Positions 15,001 through 19,723 of a stretch of 64,000 nt of DNA are shown here, one piece after another. The notes beneath the pieces were generated by a model that did no database searches, was not told where the DNA came from, and worked only from the letters and a program-made list of their open reading frames with translations. Position numbers and translations under genes: made by a program. Origin of the DNA: Bacteroidales bacterium. GTDB taxonomy: Bacteria; Bacteroidota; Bacteroidia; Bacteroidales; WCHB1-69. The stretch is taken from contig JAFXSR010000068.1 of assembly GCA_017525505.1 (NCBI GenBank), forward strand, positions 1-64,000. Reading direction: 5' to 3'. Position 1 is the first letter of the stretch. The number at the start of each line of letters is the position of its first letter.

Positions 15001-15282
15001 GTTAGAACTCCAGCCAGTGCCATAGGTGCCAACTGTTTGGATGTAGAATTTTAATGCGGAAATTTCTCCACCAACCATATTTTCCAATTGATTGGCAGGA
15101 ATGACAAATTCGCATTTGGTGAAATTGTCGAAATAGTTGCCGTACATTGGGACATATTGGTTGGAGGTCAGTGTCCCTGTCGTTTCGTCGTACACAGTGT
15201 GTGTTTCTTGTGCTTTCACCGCTCCACCCCAGAAGAGGCTGAGAGCCATGAGCGTCATCAAAAAGAATAAAAGTTTTTTCAT
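1..15282 (-). CDS. giant secreted multidomain adhesin-like surface protein (C-terminus outside window)
   Basis: The reading frame begins at the ATG at 15282 and runs leftwards off the window. I read many separate stretches along its length and met no stop codon; the frame at position 1 is the same as at the start. That gives at least 5,094 residues. Residues 1-25 form a Sec signal peptide ending in KAQ. Residues ~26-215 are a beta-rich module. About fifteen fibronectin type III repeats then alternate with MAM/cleaved-adhesin-like modules (the DDV/DDI motif near module ends, e.g. YVDDVTI, is recurrent) up to about residue 3,400. Chitobiase-C-like modules (ATIYYTTDGSEPT and variants) occur near 4680-4915, 2360-2625 and 1225-1480. 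Repeats of the GYTFVNWTEGG type (InlB/Bacteroides B repeats) and MucBP-like repeats (LTIHYVY) fill the rest. Such composition is typical of Bacteroidetes surface adhesins. Secretion by T9SS is an inference, because the C-terminus is not visible. Sequencing or assembly errors in so repetitive a gene cannot be excluded. Confidence 0.9.
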   Translation of the reverse strand, partial: MKKLLFFLMTLMALSLFWGGAVKAQETHTVYDETTGTLTSNQYVPMYGNYFDNFTKCEFVIPANQLENMVGGEISALKFYIQTVGTYGTGWSSNQQVFLKEVESTSLSAWSGTADATIVWEGSFTTPAPNATEFEITFTTPYVYQGGNLLVGIYNTTKGGYRDVKWYGRSVSGASGGNNSSTSLNYVSFSQKNFIPKTTFTYEPAQQGGCEKPATLNHSNVTATSATLTWTGGSGTYNLEVKGGSYTDWTSVLSNTPLTTTTLSPLNPETQYQIRVQSVCGEEVSGWKTASFPTPCGTITTFPKTYTFETSDGFPSNASTPTTNPFSSCWRNEATVQNGSYSTRVWGTSTSSKKNGSQSLVLPDKGSGSKTMLVFPAMDFTSDNGYVVSFWIYRNGSSTSPEGFKVYASDCDTIGASAVELGHYSRNYNIAYPQTESASGWYYYETSPIMMTGTVYIIFEGQSYYSSATYVDDVTIKVAPNCLKPTGLEANNITTNSADLSWTDHGETAWTLYYKKTSDENYTEVSNVNENPYTLPDLDHSSNYQFYVVANCSATDNSEASDVKTFSTECAAISADGYSANFDDYTAGNNVLPLCWRPINTTTNSSYTGYPKIYNYNANSPSNCLYLYSYAYYSGGSTTSDPQPQYAILPEMTDLAGKQITLQARGYNTSSTFKVGTMSDPTDASTFTEITGSPDNPAAITTSYQEYIFYIPSNTTDRYVAIMIEAANSSRTTNGVYIDDIVFSVAPTCWRTQNLAASNVTNESATLTWQRHAMGEETAWVLQYGIDENFGDGTYTEVTPSTNPTYTIENGLAATTTYYVRVKPACDNDGNLWSDTISFETEASCMIPNNLVISDVAAHEASLNWNGNNDSYNLRYRKATTAPVFFNETYDFEDNSLQGWTTISNDNDNNAWTIQNGSSDAHQSYYYARSRYTSSGNGVANDWLISPQIPLGGTFSFYAKRYSTSYTDQFQVYVSTTGTEISDFTAISEVITPNATYDPYEYDLSAYSGYGYVAIVYTAPNNQYYVYVDDIHITATIPGVFDEWQTVNNATKPYPFSDLDAETYYEAQVNGYCNSSSTTTDWSNPISFTTAIACPAPTNLAYSNVAAHTVDLTWNVNGNPTTNYVLTKNGEESNIVVTINEGVASYQLQNLNGETEYTVSVKANCGNLDGYSALSNEKTFTTLVSCAIPTELAAIDKTTSSIKLHWTANNGETAWVVAHKIDGADDFTEVPVAQSDLDGDGNYNLIGLGDGKTYTIKVRANCGETDGLSQWSSTITHATAASCATPTNLTVSDVNGHGATISWTDTPVEGKSYIVMVASENMALNVDFENNSIPSNFNNDAGHPWYVYTGTDCSSRAMRSNNTGLDNTTSAIEVTVNVTEASTLSFDFWSRGEGTDDQDWDKSKFYIDGTVIFNYGAHDTWESYNAPIAAGTHTLKWEFKKDGSQAGTGDCFYVDNIKITAGASAFVEKQAITATSLELDDLDPETTYYVKVKGDCGSATSPESGVETFTTPAACNAPTSLNYDDESVTAHTVDLSWTENNGATAWKVVYSKTNINNSEITIDIDENDVNINGTTITYNLTDLDGETTYTVRVRSNCGGVHNDISAESNSTSFITLPACYPVGDVTTSDITAYTVTVHWSDANNVGAYVIKQGDNVLDGTTTPSVVIDATNHTATISGLDENETYSAGTFKVFADCGTEGLSAGVNIPAFTTPCSAETSFPWTENFESLTTANAIPDCWNKDDGTQTTASYKWGYNTSSSGNGACNGTSHDGSKCIRYNSYNSSNYNYLKTKPLSLPTNQPMQLKFWYKNPAGGDFSVYISTDGGATYATALATGLTGVSDWTEHEAINLGAYAGQDVVIVFKGTSASVYSGDYYIYLDDVTVEEAPACLPVTNISFSDVERTSMTVAWTKHASATNNDFQLVYSTTELDETALEEANKIDVEDEIIYHLDNLERNTLYYVYVRGNCGNDGYSEWASATQRTQGLGADCTNSEEMTLLSGNGTSDNINYVPLYTNYGGEYAIQIYTAAELTEMGLTADSYISSIAFHLKTIGDATTEDKYTKTSSVWMANTEKNTFANGNDWMTSGLTQVKNPSAIAFTPADSWIEVPLDNAFQWDGTSNLAVATLFVSTGSYTTHTFYGKALTEYRTIYYRADGTSLTVNNGIPSGGSSTSSTNYTQRADIKFTVCEEAAACPAVTNLHEEDVTTESATIKWTASTGDYVGSYELYYSTEEVTEFDAITPQYTITQGTEQPLTSLTENTTYYVYVKTVCDANNHDDGVSEWAHLQFTTTANCVAPVNVAATLTAKNAANVTWEDGDNDTENNNFQYILSTSQITDFSGIVPTEVMGAATEKSLTGLEYATDYYFYVANNCGNSTSDYTEASFTTAAECPGIQNLTASEIGPNTVKLTWERGQFGEETDWIVYVNNTSPSLQWYSTDTTFTAFGLEPETEYSIGVSASCWDEGHSVNTVSPGTEIAVTTAAAPGDCQQVGNGTGYGNMPVTNFDYAYTQMIYTADNFTQSGNITSLKLQRSSYSNVMNNMKVYLGTTTKSTFANSSDWVPEADLTEVYSGSFATGTEWLELNFSTSPFSYNGTDNLVVAISNGHGNWNSIQNFKYTPATNTVLTRRKDSDDSYADYPGTSAGQSPQSERTNIQFCFEPSACPSVRNLTVEEVTTYSAEISWQPGSNESSWKYYYAPGEQALNDEDLANVNTHTYNAGLSITLNEPLQSNTHYFFYIKPNAGNDCSWQHVDFTTIATCLPPTVNAVEEETITSESAIVSWTANTNSANFDNSISTWILRYRKVNTDEWTVNTISAGETSHSVNGLSGNTTYEVQVSSVCVPNVDTSNWSSSVEFTTKCNPITVDADHSFTENFDATTFPPTCWDSVATYVSNSLRKWTRNTSSTNNHSGSIYGSAYSGYYGDIYLILPDLAIANETTDVLFTFWSKNTSVSYYEKNSVVLLNGDNETELWTPSSVPGTNWVIDTINLSAYKGQTVSLAFKYEGNDAHGWYVDDIEVAFVPACNIPANLTASNLTANTATIAWEGNAESYNIHYREVSSFNAIFTEDFEDDATMSNWTLNNCDEGTGVNTVDNNDNAFRFSYNDNPPQYLISPELTGVTEGSKLEFRYKNYQSGYPETFQIGTSSTNNTIDAFTFGTEYTASDVEWHQYSATIPEGTKYICWKYNSNDQYYLYIDDIRVGSVISSNWVDATSTNTSIQLTGLTPGTTYEAEVQSVCGGITSDWSASVNFTPFCNEYLLLTDASNLAVGDKIIIAAANDNAAMSTTQNSNNRGVESIVKNGNTLETPSDEVQILTLAEGSTAGTWALYTGEGYLFAVAASGSNYLRTQETIDANASWTITVSDNKATFKANGSNDKYMRYNNSSSIISCYSSNTTQQPLAIYKFIDNRGKGEDTTIHMVAGSSVTWMGQTFSEYKDYEVVMGTAANGCDSIRVLHVQHKVATPVIDPAAGTYTQPITVTLTCETEGAVIRYSLNGAEETVEYTEPISLSTNGTTTISAFAMKNGIDWERSETVEAEYIIDIQPRTVRFDAGTGSYTGGDLTEATALAGITLPTAEACSTVEGYTFAGWSYEAVATATTTATTLFAAGETFHPATDTILYAVYSKTETGSGSTTTESTVDFSEGSYNNGVITWELSNVVSIVQEQHTGSTAPNSSYVSAPRWYSGNMITITPDVNISSLTVTATSSSYASALNNSTYTNATTSLSGSVVTITPTNGENPITIVMDGQSRISSLAVTYTSTGSGSTTTYNSNPECTIFYHIYTSNNTSANGSFTINPEEAAEGTPVTLTPTVDNHYHLTGWSLEDAQGGSLDITVNPNNNTFNMPASDVYVAMQTAIDQFTITVNAENGTVNDGNGNPTTGGTYDYDTEISLTPVAANGYHFANWTVNGNEVSGQPLVFHVTTDSTIVANFELNSYEVTATANPTAGGTITGAGTYTHGAEATLTATANTGYNFTNWTEGGQVVSTDAIYSFEVTGNRILVANFSLNNYEITATANPTEGGTVNGAGTYEHGASATLTATANEGYTFTNWTKGGDVVSTSSTYDATVTEAAEYIANFALNSYEVNATTEPIGGGSVSGTGTYNHGATATLTATANDHYNFTNWTEGGVEVSTEATYSFQVTGERNLVANFTLKSYEVTVSANPTEGGTVSGAGTYEHGASATLTATPAANYLFTNWTKGGVVVSSNATYSFTTTEAGDYVANFTQMGVVATPSFTPAAGTYFVAYTENQTVNLTCPTPGATIYYTTDGSEPTANSEVYTEPISIGNNTEVTIKAIATMNEMVNSNVATATYKVIPLYNIIISSDISNGTISASRQTAAKDSVVILTAEASTGYHFDSWHVTSGNEVIAVNNDQFIMPAGNVTVSANFEANVYTVAATIDPTEGGSVNGTGDYSYGTQATLTAVPAIGYEFVRWEDESTNASRTITVTGAVNVTAFFALQKHNISATANPNEGGSVTGANTYNYGTTATLTATANEGYTFVNWTEGGQEVSTNATLEFTVTGARTLVANFSLNSYDIAATANPNAGGTVNGAGTFNHGATATLTAIPAENYLFSHWTENDVVVEGAGATYSFTVEGPRSLVAHFDAMGIVKTPTFNPVAGIYNVAQQVTISCLTEGATIYYTMDGSEPNVQSYTYTDPITTTDNGTTIIKAVAMKDNMVNSEIATAEYVIVPLYSITVADVTGGTLSTNPESSATMGTVVTLTATETTGYSFNNDWSITNTTNGQPVELVNGNQFTMPAGNVSVNASFTIIDYTVDANITPENSGSVIGTGNSFHYGEQATLTAVPAEGYEFVSWEDQSTTNPRTVEVTDNVTVSATFALVNYSITVADVNGGTLSTNPESSATMGTVVTLTATETTGYSFNNDWSITNTTNGQPVELVNGNQFTMPAGNVSVNASFTINSHLLTIHYVYSDQTSAADDYTETLDYGSEYNVTSPEITGYTADQLAISGTMPDEDVTVTVTYGTDVHTLTIHYVYAAGGTAHADEVRQIAYGAEYSVASPAITGYTPDVATVAGTMGTADVTETVTYTINSYEVSATANPTAGGTVEGAGNYDHFATATLTATAATGYTFVNWTEGGQEV
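544..1224 (-). repeat. near-identical 231-bp repeat pair inside the giant gene, 450-bp period
   Basis: Bases 544-774 and 994-1224 are almost identical (about five differences over 231 bp), far closer than other repeats in this gene, which are recognisable only as protein motifs. The offset of 450 bp is exactly 150 codons, so copy-number change keeps the frame. The repeated part encodes a module containing GYSFNNDWSI. This looks like a recent duplication or gene conversion inside the repeat region. Confidence 0.85.
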
Positions 15283-15572
15283 AGTGAGTGTTTTTTTTGA
15301 TTATTTTTTTATAATTTATTGTCATTCAATATTATCGTTTTCGGAATAAATGGGAGAAATGCCGCAGGAAACCGCAGTTTTCGCAGCATCGGAGGGTGGC
15401 TGGAAGTGGATGAAAGTATCATCGTTTCTCGTTTTTAAAATCCCATCCCCTCTAGGTGTTCAAGGCTTTTGAAAGGGAGGGGGGCTCCGCTTTATATGCC
15501 TTATTTATATATTACACCTATATACATCAGCAATCGGCAATGATACAAAGAATTTTTTTAAAATACAAATTT

Positions 15573-15615
15573 TTTTTCTGTGACTTTTTGCTGTGATCAA
15601 AAAGTCACAGAAAAA
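15573..15615. repeat. perfect 18-bp inverted repeat (hairpin)
   Basis: The arm TTTTTCTGTGACTTTTTG (15573-15590) pairs perfectly with 15598-15615 across a 7-base loop. It lies between divergent genes, so it is unlikely to be an ordinary terminator for either. Confidence 0.8.
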
Positions 15616-15694
15616 TCAAGCCGACGGTAAGTGCAACCGCTCAGGCCCGTACGCCCCAACCGTCGGCATGACCCCCGCACGCAGCATCAGGGCG

Positions 15695-15752
15695 GCAACT
15701 GCGAGAACGCAGTTGCATGAATTGTAGAGACGCGATTAATCGCGTCTCTACA
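15695..15752. repeat. bipartite palindromic intergenic element (GTAGAGACGC family)
   Basis: The first hairpin is GCAACTGCG-agaa-CGCAGTTGC (15695-15716). The second is a perfect 30-bp palindrome (15723-15752) with arms TGTAGAGACGCG and CGCGTCTCTACA. Related elements occur at 19540-19585, 25098-25126, 27521-27549, 36761-36790, 41007-41056, 43791-43826 and, more divergent, 43736-43761 and 48068-48087. Together they form a dispersed REP-like family confined to intergenic DNA. Confidence 0.85.
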
Positions 15753-15901
15753 GGGGAAAACCAACTTGGCCTTGCGGGAATACAAAAAGTGCCCCCGCTC
15801 AGGCCCGTACGCCCCAACCGTCGGCGTGGCCCACGCACGGATCAACATGGCAGTAATCCCAACGAGCTAAGCCTCGGAGAGGCATCACGCACGCAGTGCA
15901 A

Positions 15902-15940
15902 TTAACCCCTGACAAGGCCGTAGGCCGCAGTCTGGGGTGG
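15902..15940. repeat. 39-bp REP-like element, copy 1
   Basis: The element begins TTAACCCCTGACAAGGCCGT and contains AGGCCGTAGGCC. It recurs at 61467-61505 with only two mismatches, the two copies being about 45 kb apart. Complementary CCCC and GGGG ends suggest a foldable unit. Confidence 0.8.
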
Positions 15941-16034
15941 GCATGATAGCACCATCATACCTCGCGGCACAGGAATCACCTGCCATGATGATGGTATGAG
16001 CCTGCCGCGAAAGTGGGTGCCGTGCACTGTAAAA

Positions 16035-16070
16035 AAATTTACCATTGACCGTACGGTCAATGGTAAATTT
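16035..16070. repeat. perfect 36-bp palindrome
   Basis: Each 18-base arm reads AAATTTACCATTGACCGT into its exact complement with no spacer. A 15-base part (GGTCAATGGTAAATT) recurs near 58560 beside another accessory gene. It lies about 110 bp upstream of the kamD -33 element. Its role is unknown; a dimeric regulator site or a REP-like repeat are both possible. Confidence 0.8.
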
Positions 16071-16180
16071 CATTTGCACTGACGCTGCGTGCGTAGGCAA
16101 TGACGACGGTTGAGGGGTACCTTGGAAAGTGTGAAGAAAAAACTTGTTGCCTCTTGCAAATCTCAAAAATAAATTGTATT

Positions 16181-16213
16181 TTTGCTGGTTTGAAACAATA
16201 TTGTATAATTTTG
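16181..16213 (+). promoter_or_regulatory. predicted Bacteroidetes housekeeping promoter of kamD
   Basis: A TTTG at 16181-16184 and TAATTTTG at 16206-16213 match the TTTG/TAnnTTTG consensus with a 21-base spacer, about 34 bp before the kamD ATG. Confidence 0.6.
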
Positions 16214-16246
16214 GGTCCTGAATTCCAAACTAAGTAAATTAAAAGA

Positions 16247-17803
16247 ATGAAGAAAAGTAAATTAGGTCTTGATTTTGAGAAGGTTGCGTCAGCAAAGAAT
16301 TTGGCGAAGAGCATTGCCGACGACGTGCAGAAGTTTGTGGACATCTATACCACTGTGACGGTAGAGCGTACATGTTGCCGTCTGATAGGTATTGACGGTA
16401 TCGACAGCAATGAGGTCCCGCTTCCCAATGTCGTGGTGAATTCCATTCACGAGAAGGGTTTGCTGAACCAAGGCGCACTGTACTATATTGGCAACGCCAT
16501 CATTGAGACGGGTCTCACCCCGCAACAGATAGCCGAGAAAATGGCTGTCAATGAATTGGATATCACTTCGTTGAAACTGAATCCCCTTGACAAGATCAAA
16601 GCTGCGGTTGACCCCTACGTGCAGCAATGTATTGCCCGTATCAAAGCTAACGTGGCCAAACGTAACGAATACCTGAACACCATTGGTGAGGGTCCGAAAC
16701 CTTACATCTATGTGATTGTGGCTACCGGCAATATTTATGAAGACGTGGTGCAGGCACAGGCCGCCGCCCGTCAGGGTGCCGATATTATTGCTGTGATCCG
16801 TACCACGGGTCAGAGCTTGCTCGACTACGTGCCTTACGGTGCCACTACCGAAGGTTTTGGTGGTACTTTCGCCACCCAGGAGAACTTCCGCATCATGCGT
16901 AAGGCTCTTGACGAAGTGGGCGAGGAAGTGGGTCGCTACATCCGTCTGTGCAACTATTGCTCAGGTCTGTGTATGCCCGAAATCGCCGCTATGGGTGCTC
17001 TCGAGCGTTTGGACGTGATGCTGAACGACGCTTTGTACGGCATCTTGTTCCGCGATATTAACCCGCAGCGTACCTTGGTAGATCAGTATTTTTCCCGTGT
17101 CATCAACGGTTTTGCAGGCGTGATTATCAATACCGGTGAGGATAACTACCTGACCACCGCCGATGCTTACGAACAAGCTCATACGGTGCTGGCTTCAGAC
17201 CTCATTAACGAGCAGTTGGCATTGCTGGCTGGTATGCCCGAAGAGCAAATGGGTCTGGGCCATGCTTTCGAGATGAATCCTGATTTGGAGAACGGTTATC
17301 TTTACGAGCTGGCGCAAGCACAGATGCTGCGTGAGATCTTCCCGAACGCCCCGTTGAAATATATGCCCCCCACCAAGTTCATGACCGGCAATATCTTCAA
17401 GGGTGAGATTCAGGATGCCCTGTTCAACTCTATTGCCATCTGGACCGGTCAGGGCTTGCAGCTGCTGGGTATGATTACCGAGGCTATCCATACGCCTTTC
17501 ATGAGCGACCGTTACCTGGCTATCGAGAATGCCCGCTATATCTTCAACAATATGAAGAATATCGGCGATGAGGTGGAATTCAAGGAAGGCGGTATCATTC
17601 GCCAGCGTGCGGCCAAGGTGCTCGACGATGCCCACAAACTGCTGGAAGACATGGTGAACGAAGGATTGTTCGAGGCACTGGAGAAGGGAATCTTCGCCGA
17701 CATCAAGCGTAGCAAGACCGGTGGTAAGGGTCTGGCCGGCGTAGTGACCAAAGGCGAGAATTACTTCAACCCGTTTATTCCGCTGATGAAGGAAAAACGG
17801 TAA
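16247..17803 (+). CDS. kamD: beta-lysine 5,6-aminomutase, alpha subunit (KamD)
   Basis: The 518-aa protein is full length for the family. KamD forms the TIM-barrel half of the adenosylcobalamin- and PLP-dependent beta-lysine (or D-lysine) 5,6-aminomutase, which moves the terminal amino group to C5 in anaerobic lysine fermentation to acetate and butyrate. The assignment rests on overall sequence character across the whole length, including the conserved block NYCSGLCMPEIAAMGALERL and the region GFGGTFATQENFR, and on the adjacent kamE. It is the first gene of a short operon: a 960-bp gene-free stretch with a promoter lies upstream, and kamE follows after 139 bp. The enzyme acts in the cytoplasm and needs B12, which fits a B12-using anaerobe (a meaB gene is also in the window). 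Confidence 0.95.
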   Translation: MKKSKLGLDFEKVASAKNLAKSIADDVQKFVDIYTTVTVERTCCRLIGIDGIDSNEVPLPNVVVNSIHEKGLLNQGALYYIGNAIIETGLTPQQIAEKMAVNELDITSLKLNPLDKIKAAVDPYVQQCIARIKANVAKRNEYLNTIGEGPKPYIYVIVATGNIYEDVVQAQAAARQGADIIAVIRTTGQSLLDYVPYGATTEGFGGTFATQENFRIMRKALDEVGEEVGRYIRLCNYCSGLCMPEIAAMGALERLDVMLNDALYGILFRDINPQRTLVDQYFSRVINGFAGVIINTGEDNYLTTADAYEQAHTVLASDLINEQLALLAGMPEEQMGLGHAFEMNPDLENGYLYELAQAQMLREIFPNAPLKYMPPTKFMTGNIFKGEIQDALFNSIAIWTGQGLQLLGMITEAIHTPFMSDRYLAIENARYIFNNMKNIGDEVEFKEGGIIRQRAAKVLDDAHKLLEDMVNEGLFEALEKGIFADIKRSKTGGKGLAGVVTKGENYFNPFIPLMKEKR

Positions 17804-17942
17804 GACGTGGAGACGTGGAGACACGCACTTCGTGCGTTCGTCAAGACGAATAAATAACGTCTTAACGTCTTAACGTCTTGACGCCTTGACGAAAAAACAA
17901 ATCAACAATTAAACAAATCAACAACTCAACAACATATAAGAC
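17804..17942 (+). repeat. kamD-kamE spacer with short tandem repeats
   Basis: The 139-bp spacer contains tandem GACGTGGA units just after the kamD stop, a small hairpin (ACGCACTTCGTGCGT), three tandem AACGTCTT units with related ones, and two AAACAAATCAACAA-like units just before kamE. The TAAGACGT near 17802 and the ACGTCTTA copies near 17860 are inverted to each other, so the spacer RNA could fold. No terminator-like T run follows, so kamDE are probably cotranscribed. Confidence 0.6.
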
Positions 17943-18734
17943 ATGAGCGGAGGATTATATTCAATGGAGGAAAAGGATTTTGACAAAACCCTTGACCTCA
18001 CCAAAGTTAAACCGTACGGCGATACGATGAACGACGGCAAGACACAGATCAGTTTCACCTTGCCGGTGCCCTGTGGCGACGAAGCCATTGAGGCTGCTAA
18101 ACAGCTGATGAAGAAGATGGGTTTCGAGAACCCTCTGGTAGTATATTTCAAGGAGCTGACCAAAGGCTTCACTTTTGTGAACTGCTATGGCTCATGCACC
18201 CACACGGTGGACTATACCACCATTCATGTGCCCAAGGTGGAATCCACAGTGATGGGCATGAAGGAGACGGACGAGTATATCCGTGAGCATGTGGGGCGCA
18301 AGATTGTTGCCATCGGCGCCAGCACTGGTACCGATGCCCATACCGTGGGTATCGACGCCATCATGAACATGAAGGGCTATGCCGGCCACTATGGACTGGA
18401 GCGTTACGACATGTTTGAAACCTTGAACATGGGCAGCCAGGTGCCGAACGAGGATTTCATTGCCAAAGCTATAGAAATGAAAGCCGATGCCCTTTTGGTG
18501 TCGCAGACGGTGACCCAGAAGGATGTGCATATCAAGAATCTTACCGAGCTGGTGGAAATGCTGGAGGCCGAGGGCTTGCGCGACAAGGTCATCCTCGTAT
18601 GTGGCGGTCCGCGTATTTCGCACGAGCTGGCCAAGGAGTTGGGTTATGACGCAGGCTTCGGCAGCACTTCGTATGCCGATGATGTGGCTTCTTATCTGGC
18701 TCAGGAGATGGCGAAGAGAATGCAAAACAAATAA
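17943..18734 (+). CDS. kamE: beta-lysine 5,6-aminomutase, beta subunit (KamE)
   Basis: The 263-aa protein carries the cobalamin-binding Rossmann domain of the 5,6-aminomutase. The B12 motif DxHxxG is D131-A-H133-T-V-G136, H133 being the expected lower cobalt ligand. K144 (in MNMKGY) sits at the position known in the clostridial enzyme to hold PLP as an internal imine. The C-terminal part DKVILVCGGPRISHELAKEL continues the B12-binding fold. All key residues are therefore present. The start at 17943 gives the usual family length. kamE lies between kamD and a CoA-transferase gene in one operon and supplies the partner subunit of KamD. Confidence 0.96.
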   Translation: MSGGLYSMEEKDFDKTLDLTKVKPYGDTMNDGKTQISFTLPVPCGDEAIEAAKQLMKKMGFENPLVVYFKELTKGFTFVNCYGSCTHTVDYTTIHVPKVESTVMGMKETDEYIREHVGRKIVAIGASTGTDAHTVGIDAIMNMKGYAGHYGLERYDMFETLNMGSQVPNEDFIAKAIEMKADALLVSQTVTQKDVHIKNLTELVEMLEAEGLRDKVILVCGGPRISHELAKELGYDAGFGSTSYADDVASYLAQEMAKRMQNK

Positions 18735-18756
18735 TCAATTATAAAAACTCAATATC

Positions 18757-19416
18757 ATGGAAAAAAACGAAATCAGAGAAGTTATTGCCAAGAGAGTGGC
18801 CAAAGAGCTTCACGATGGCGATGTTGTCAACTTGGGTATCGGTCTGCCGACCATGGTTCCTAACTACCTGCCCGAAAATGTACACCTCACACTTCAGACT
18901 GAGAATGGTATGATGGGTATGGGTCCCACTCCCGAAGCCGGCAAGGAAGACCCCAACCTCATTAACGCAGGTGGTGGTTACATCACGGCCCAGCCTGGTG
19001 CCGCCAGCTTCAGCAGTGCCGACTCTTTCGTCATCATTCGTGGCGGACACGTGGATGCTACCATCCTCGGTGCCATGCAGGTGGACGAACAGGGCGACTT
19101 GGCCAACTGGATGATTCCTGGCAAATTGACCCCCGGTATGGGTGGCGCTATGGATCTGCTGATTGGTGCCAAGAGAGTGATTCTGGCTATGGAGCACACT
19201 GCAAAAGGTAATCCCAAAATTTTGAAGAAATGCACCCTGCCATTGACCGCCAAAGGTCAGGTGAACCTCATTGTGACTGAAATGGGCGTGATGGAAGTCA
19301 CACCCAAAGGCATTGTGCTGAAGGAAATCCACCCCGAATTCACGGTTGATCAGGTGAAGGCCGCTACCGAAGCAGACCTTATTATCGCCGACGACCTGAA
19401 ACCGATGGATATCTAA
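18757..19416 (+). CDS. atoA: CoA-transferase beta subunit (AtoA/CtfB family)
   Basis: The 219-aa protein is the B subunit of a two-subunit family I CoA-transferase. The catalytic glutamate is E49 in QTENGMMGMGP, and the family block GNPKILKKCTLPLTA is present near residue 155. In lysine fermentation such an enzyme transfers CoA between acetoacetate and butyrate/butyryl-CoA. It follows kamE by 22 bp and precedes a terminator, so it is the last gene of the kamD-kamE operon. The A subunit, normally encoded next to it, is not in the window, and neither are kamA, kdd, kce and kal. The general fold is certain. The exact acyl substrate is inferred from context. Confidence 0.85.
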   Translation: MEKNEIREVIAKRVAKELHDGDVVNLGIGLPTMVPNYLPENVHLTLQTENGMMGMGPTPEAGKEDPNLINAGGGYITAQPGAASFSSADSFVIIRGGHVDATILGAMQVDEQGDLANWMIPGKLTPGMGGAMDLLIGAKRVILAMEHTAKGNPKILKKCTLPLTAKGQVNLIVTEMGVMEVTPKGIVLKEIHPEFTVDQVKAATEADLIIADDLKPMDI

Positions 19417-19498
19417 AAGTATCCACCTGCGTCCTCGCAGATGGGAAGAATACGGAAAATGTAACCGTCTGCATCCCGCGGAAGGAATAAAAAATGTA

Positions 19499-19527
19499 GG
19501 GCTGTCACATGGTGGCAGCCTTTTTTT
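19499..19527 (+). terminator. intrinsic terminator after the kam operon
   Basis: A 9-bp stem GGCTGTCAC/GTGGCAGCC (one G-U pair) with a 3-base loop is followed directly by seven T residues. Confidence 0.88.
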
Positions 19528-19539
19528 ATACATGTCTGC

Positions 19540-19585
19540 AAGATGCAGTTGCTAATGTAGAAACGCACGACCGTGCATATCTACT
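19540..19585. repeat. bipartite palindromic intergenic element, variant
   Basis: CTGCA-aga-TGCAG is followed by GTAGAAACGCACGACCGTGC and then TCTAC. This is the same two-hairpin plan as 15695-15752, and the core GCACGACCGTGC is shared with 41035-41050. Confidence 0.65.
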
Positions 19586-19622
19586 GTAAAATATTCTTAC
19601 AAGGGTGTAATGTTTTTTTACA
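19585..19622 (+). promoter_or_regulatory. paired activator sites upstream of the TolC-like gene
   Basis: Two 17-bp palindromes of the form TGTAA-N7-TTACA: TGTAAAATATTCTTACA (19585-19601) and TGTAATGTTTTTTTACA (19606-19622). Their starts are 21 bp apart, two helical turns. They end 55 bp before a sigma-54 -24 element. The same pair and layout occur before the ABC ATPase gene and permease 2. Confidence 0.8.
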
Positions 19623-19677
19623 CTATAAAGCCTGCTGATTTTATTCAGTAGGTTGATAATCAGTGCTTTCATTTCTT

Positions 19678-19693
19678 TGGCACGGTTTTTGGA
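19678..19693 (+). promoter_or_regulatory. sigma-54 promoter of the TolC-like/membrane-fusion operon
   Basis: TGGCACG-GTTT-TTGGA matches the sigma-54 consensus TGGCACG-N4-TTGCA with exact spacing. The -12 dinucleotide reads GG instead of GC. Transcription would start near 19704. Confidence 0.75.
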
Positions 19694-19723
19694 TTCCATT
19701 CTGTGTATTCAATAGAAAAAAGA

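Larger units (their letters stand above)
15283..16246. other. divergent intergenic region rich in palindromes and short repeats
   Basis: This ~960-bp gap separates the start of the giant surface gene (minus) from kamD (plus). I see no credible gene. It holds a hairpin (15573-15615), two copies of a 30-bp segment beginning CGCTCAGGCCCGTACGCCCC (15638-15667 and 15796-15825, 158 bp apart), a bipartite palindromic element (15695-15752), a REP-like element also found at 61467 (15902-15940), nested inverted repeats around 15945-16015 and a perfect 36-bp palindrome (16035-16070). The kamD promoter lies at its right end. No cobalamin riboswitch core was recognised upstream of the B12-dependent kamDE genes. 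Confidence 0.7.

Noticed and set aside
15573..15615. Hairpin taken as a transcription terminator.
   Set aside because: Both flanking genes run away from it, so nothing known is transcribed into it.
16028..16044. TGTAAAAAAATTTACCA as another activator site of the sigma-54 regulon.
   Set aside because: It lacks the TTACA end, is not paired, and no -24/-12 element follows; kamD has a housekeeping-type promoter.
15283..16246. Cobalamin riboswitch upstream of kamDE.
   Set aside because: I could not recognise the B12-box core or a plausible multi-stem fold; only simple palindromes are present.
19703..19723. GTG at 19703 as start of the TolC-like protein.
   Set aside because: It coincides with the predicted transcript start and would add residues before the signal peptide.
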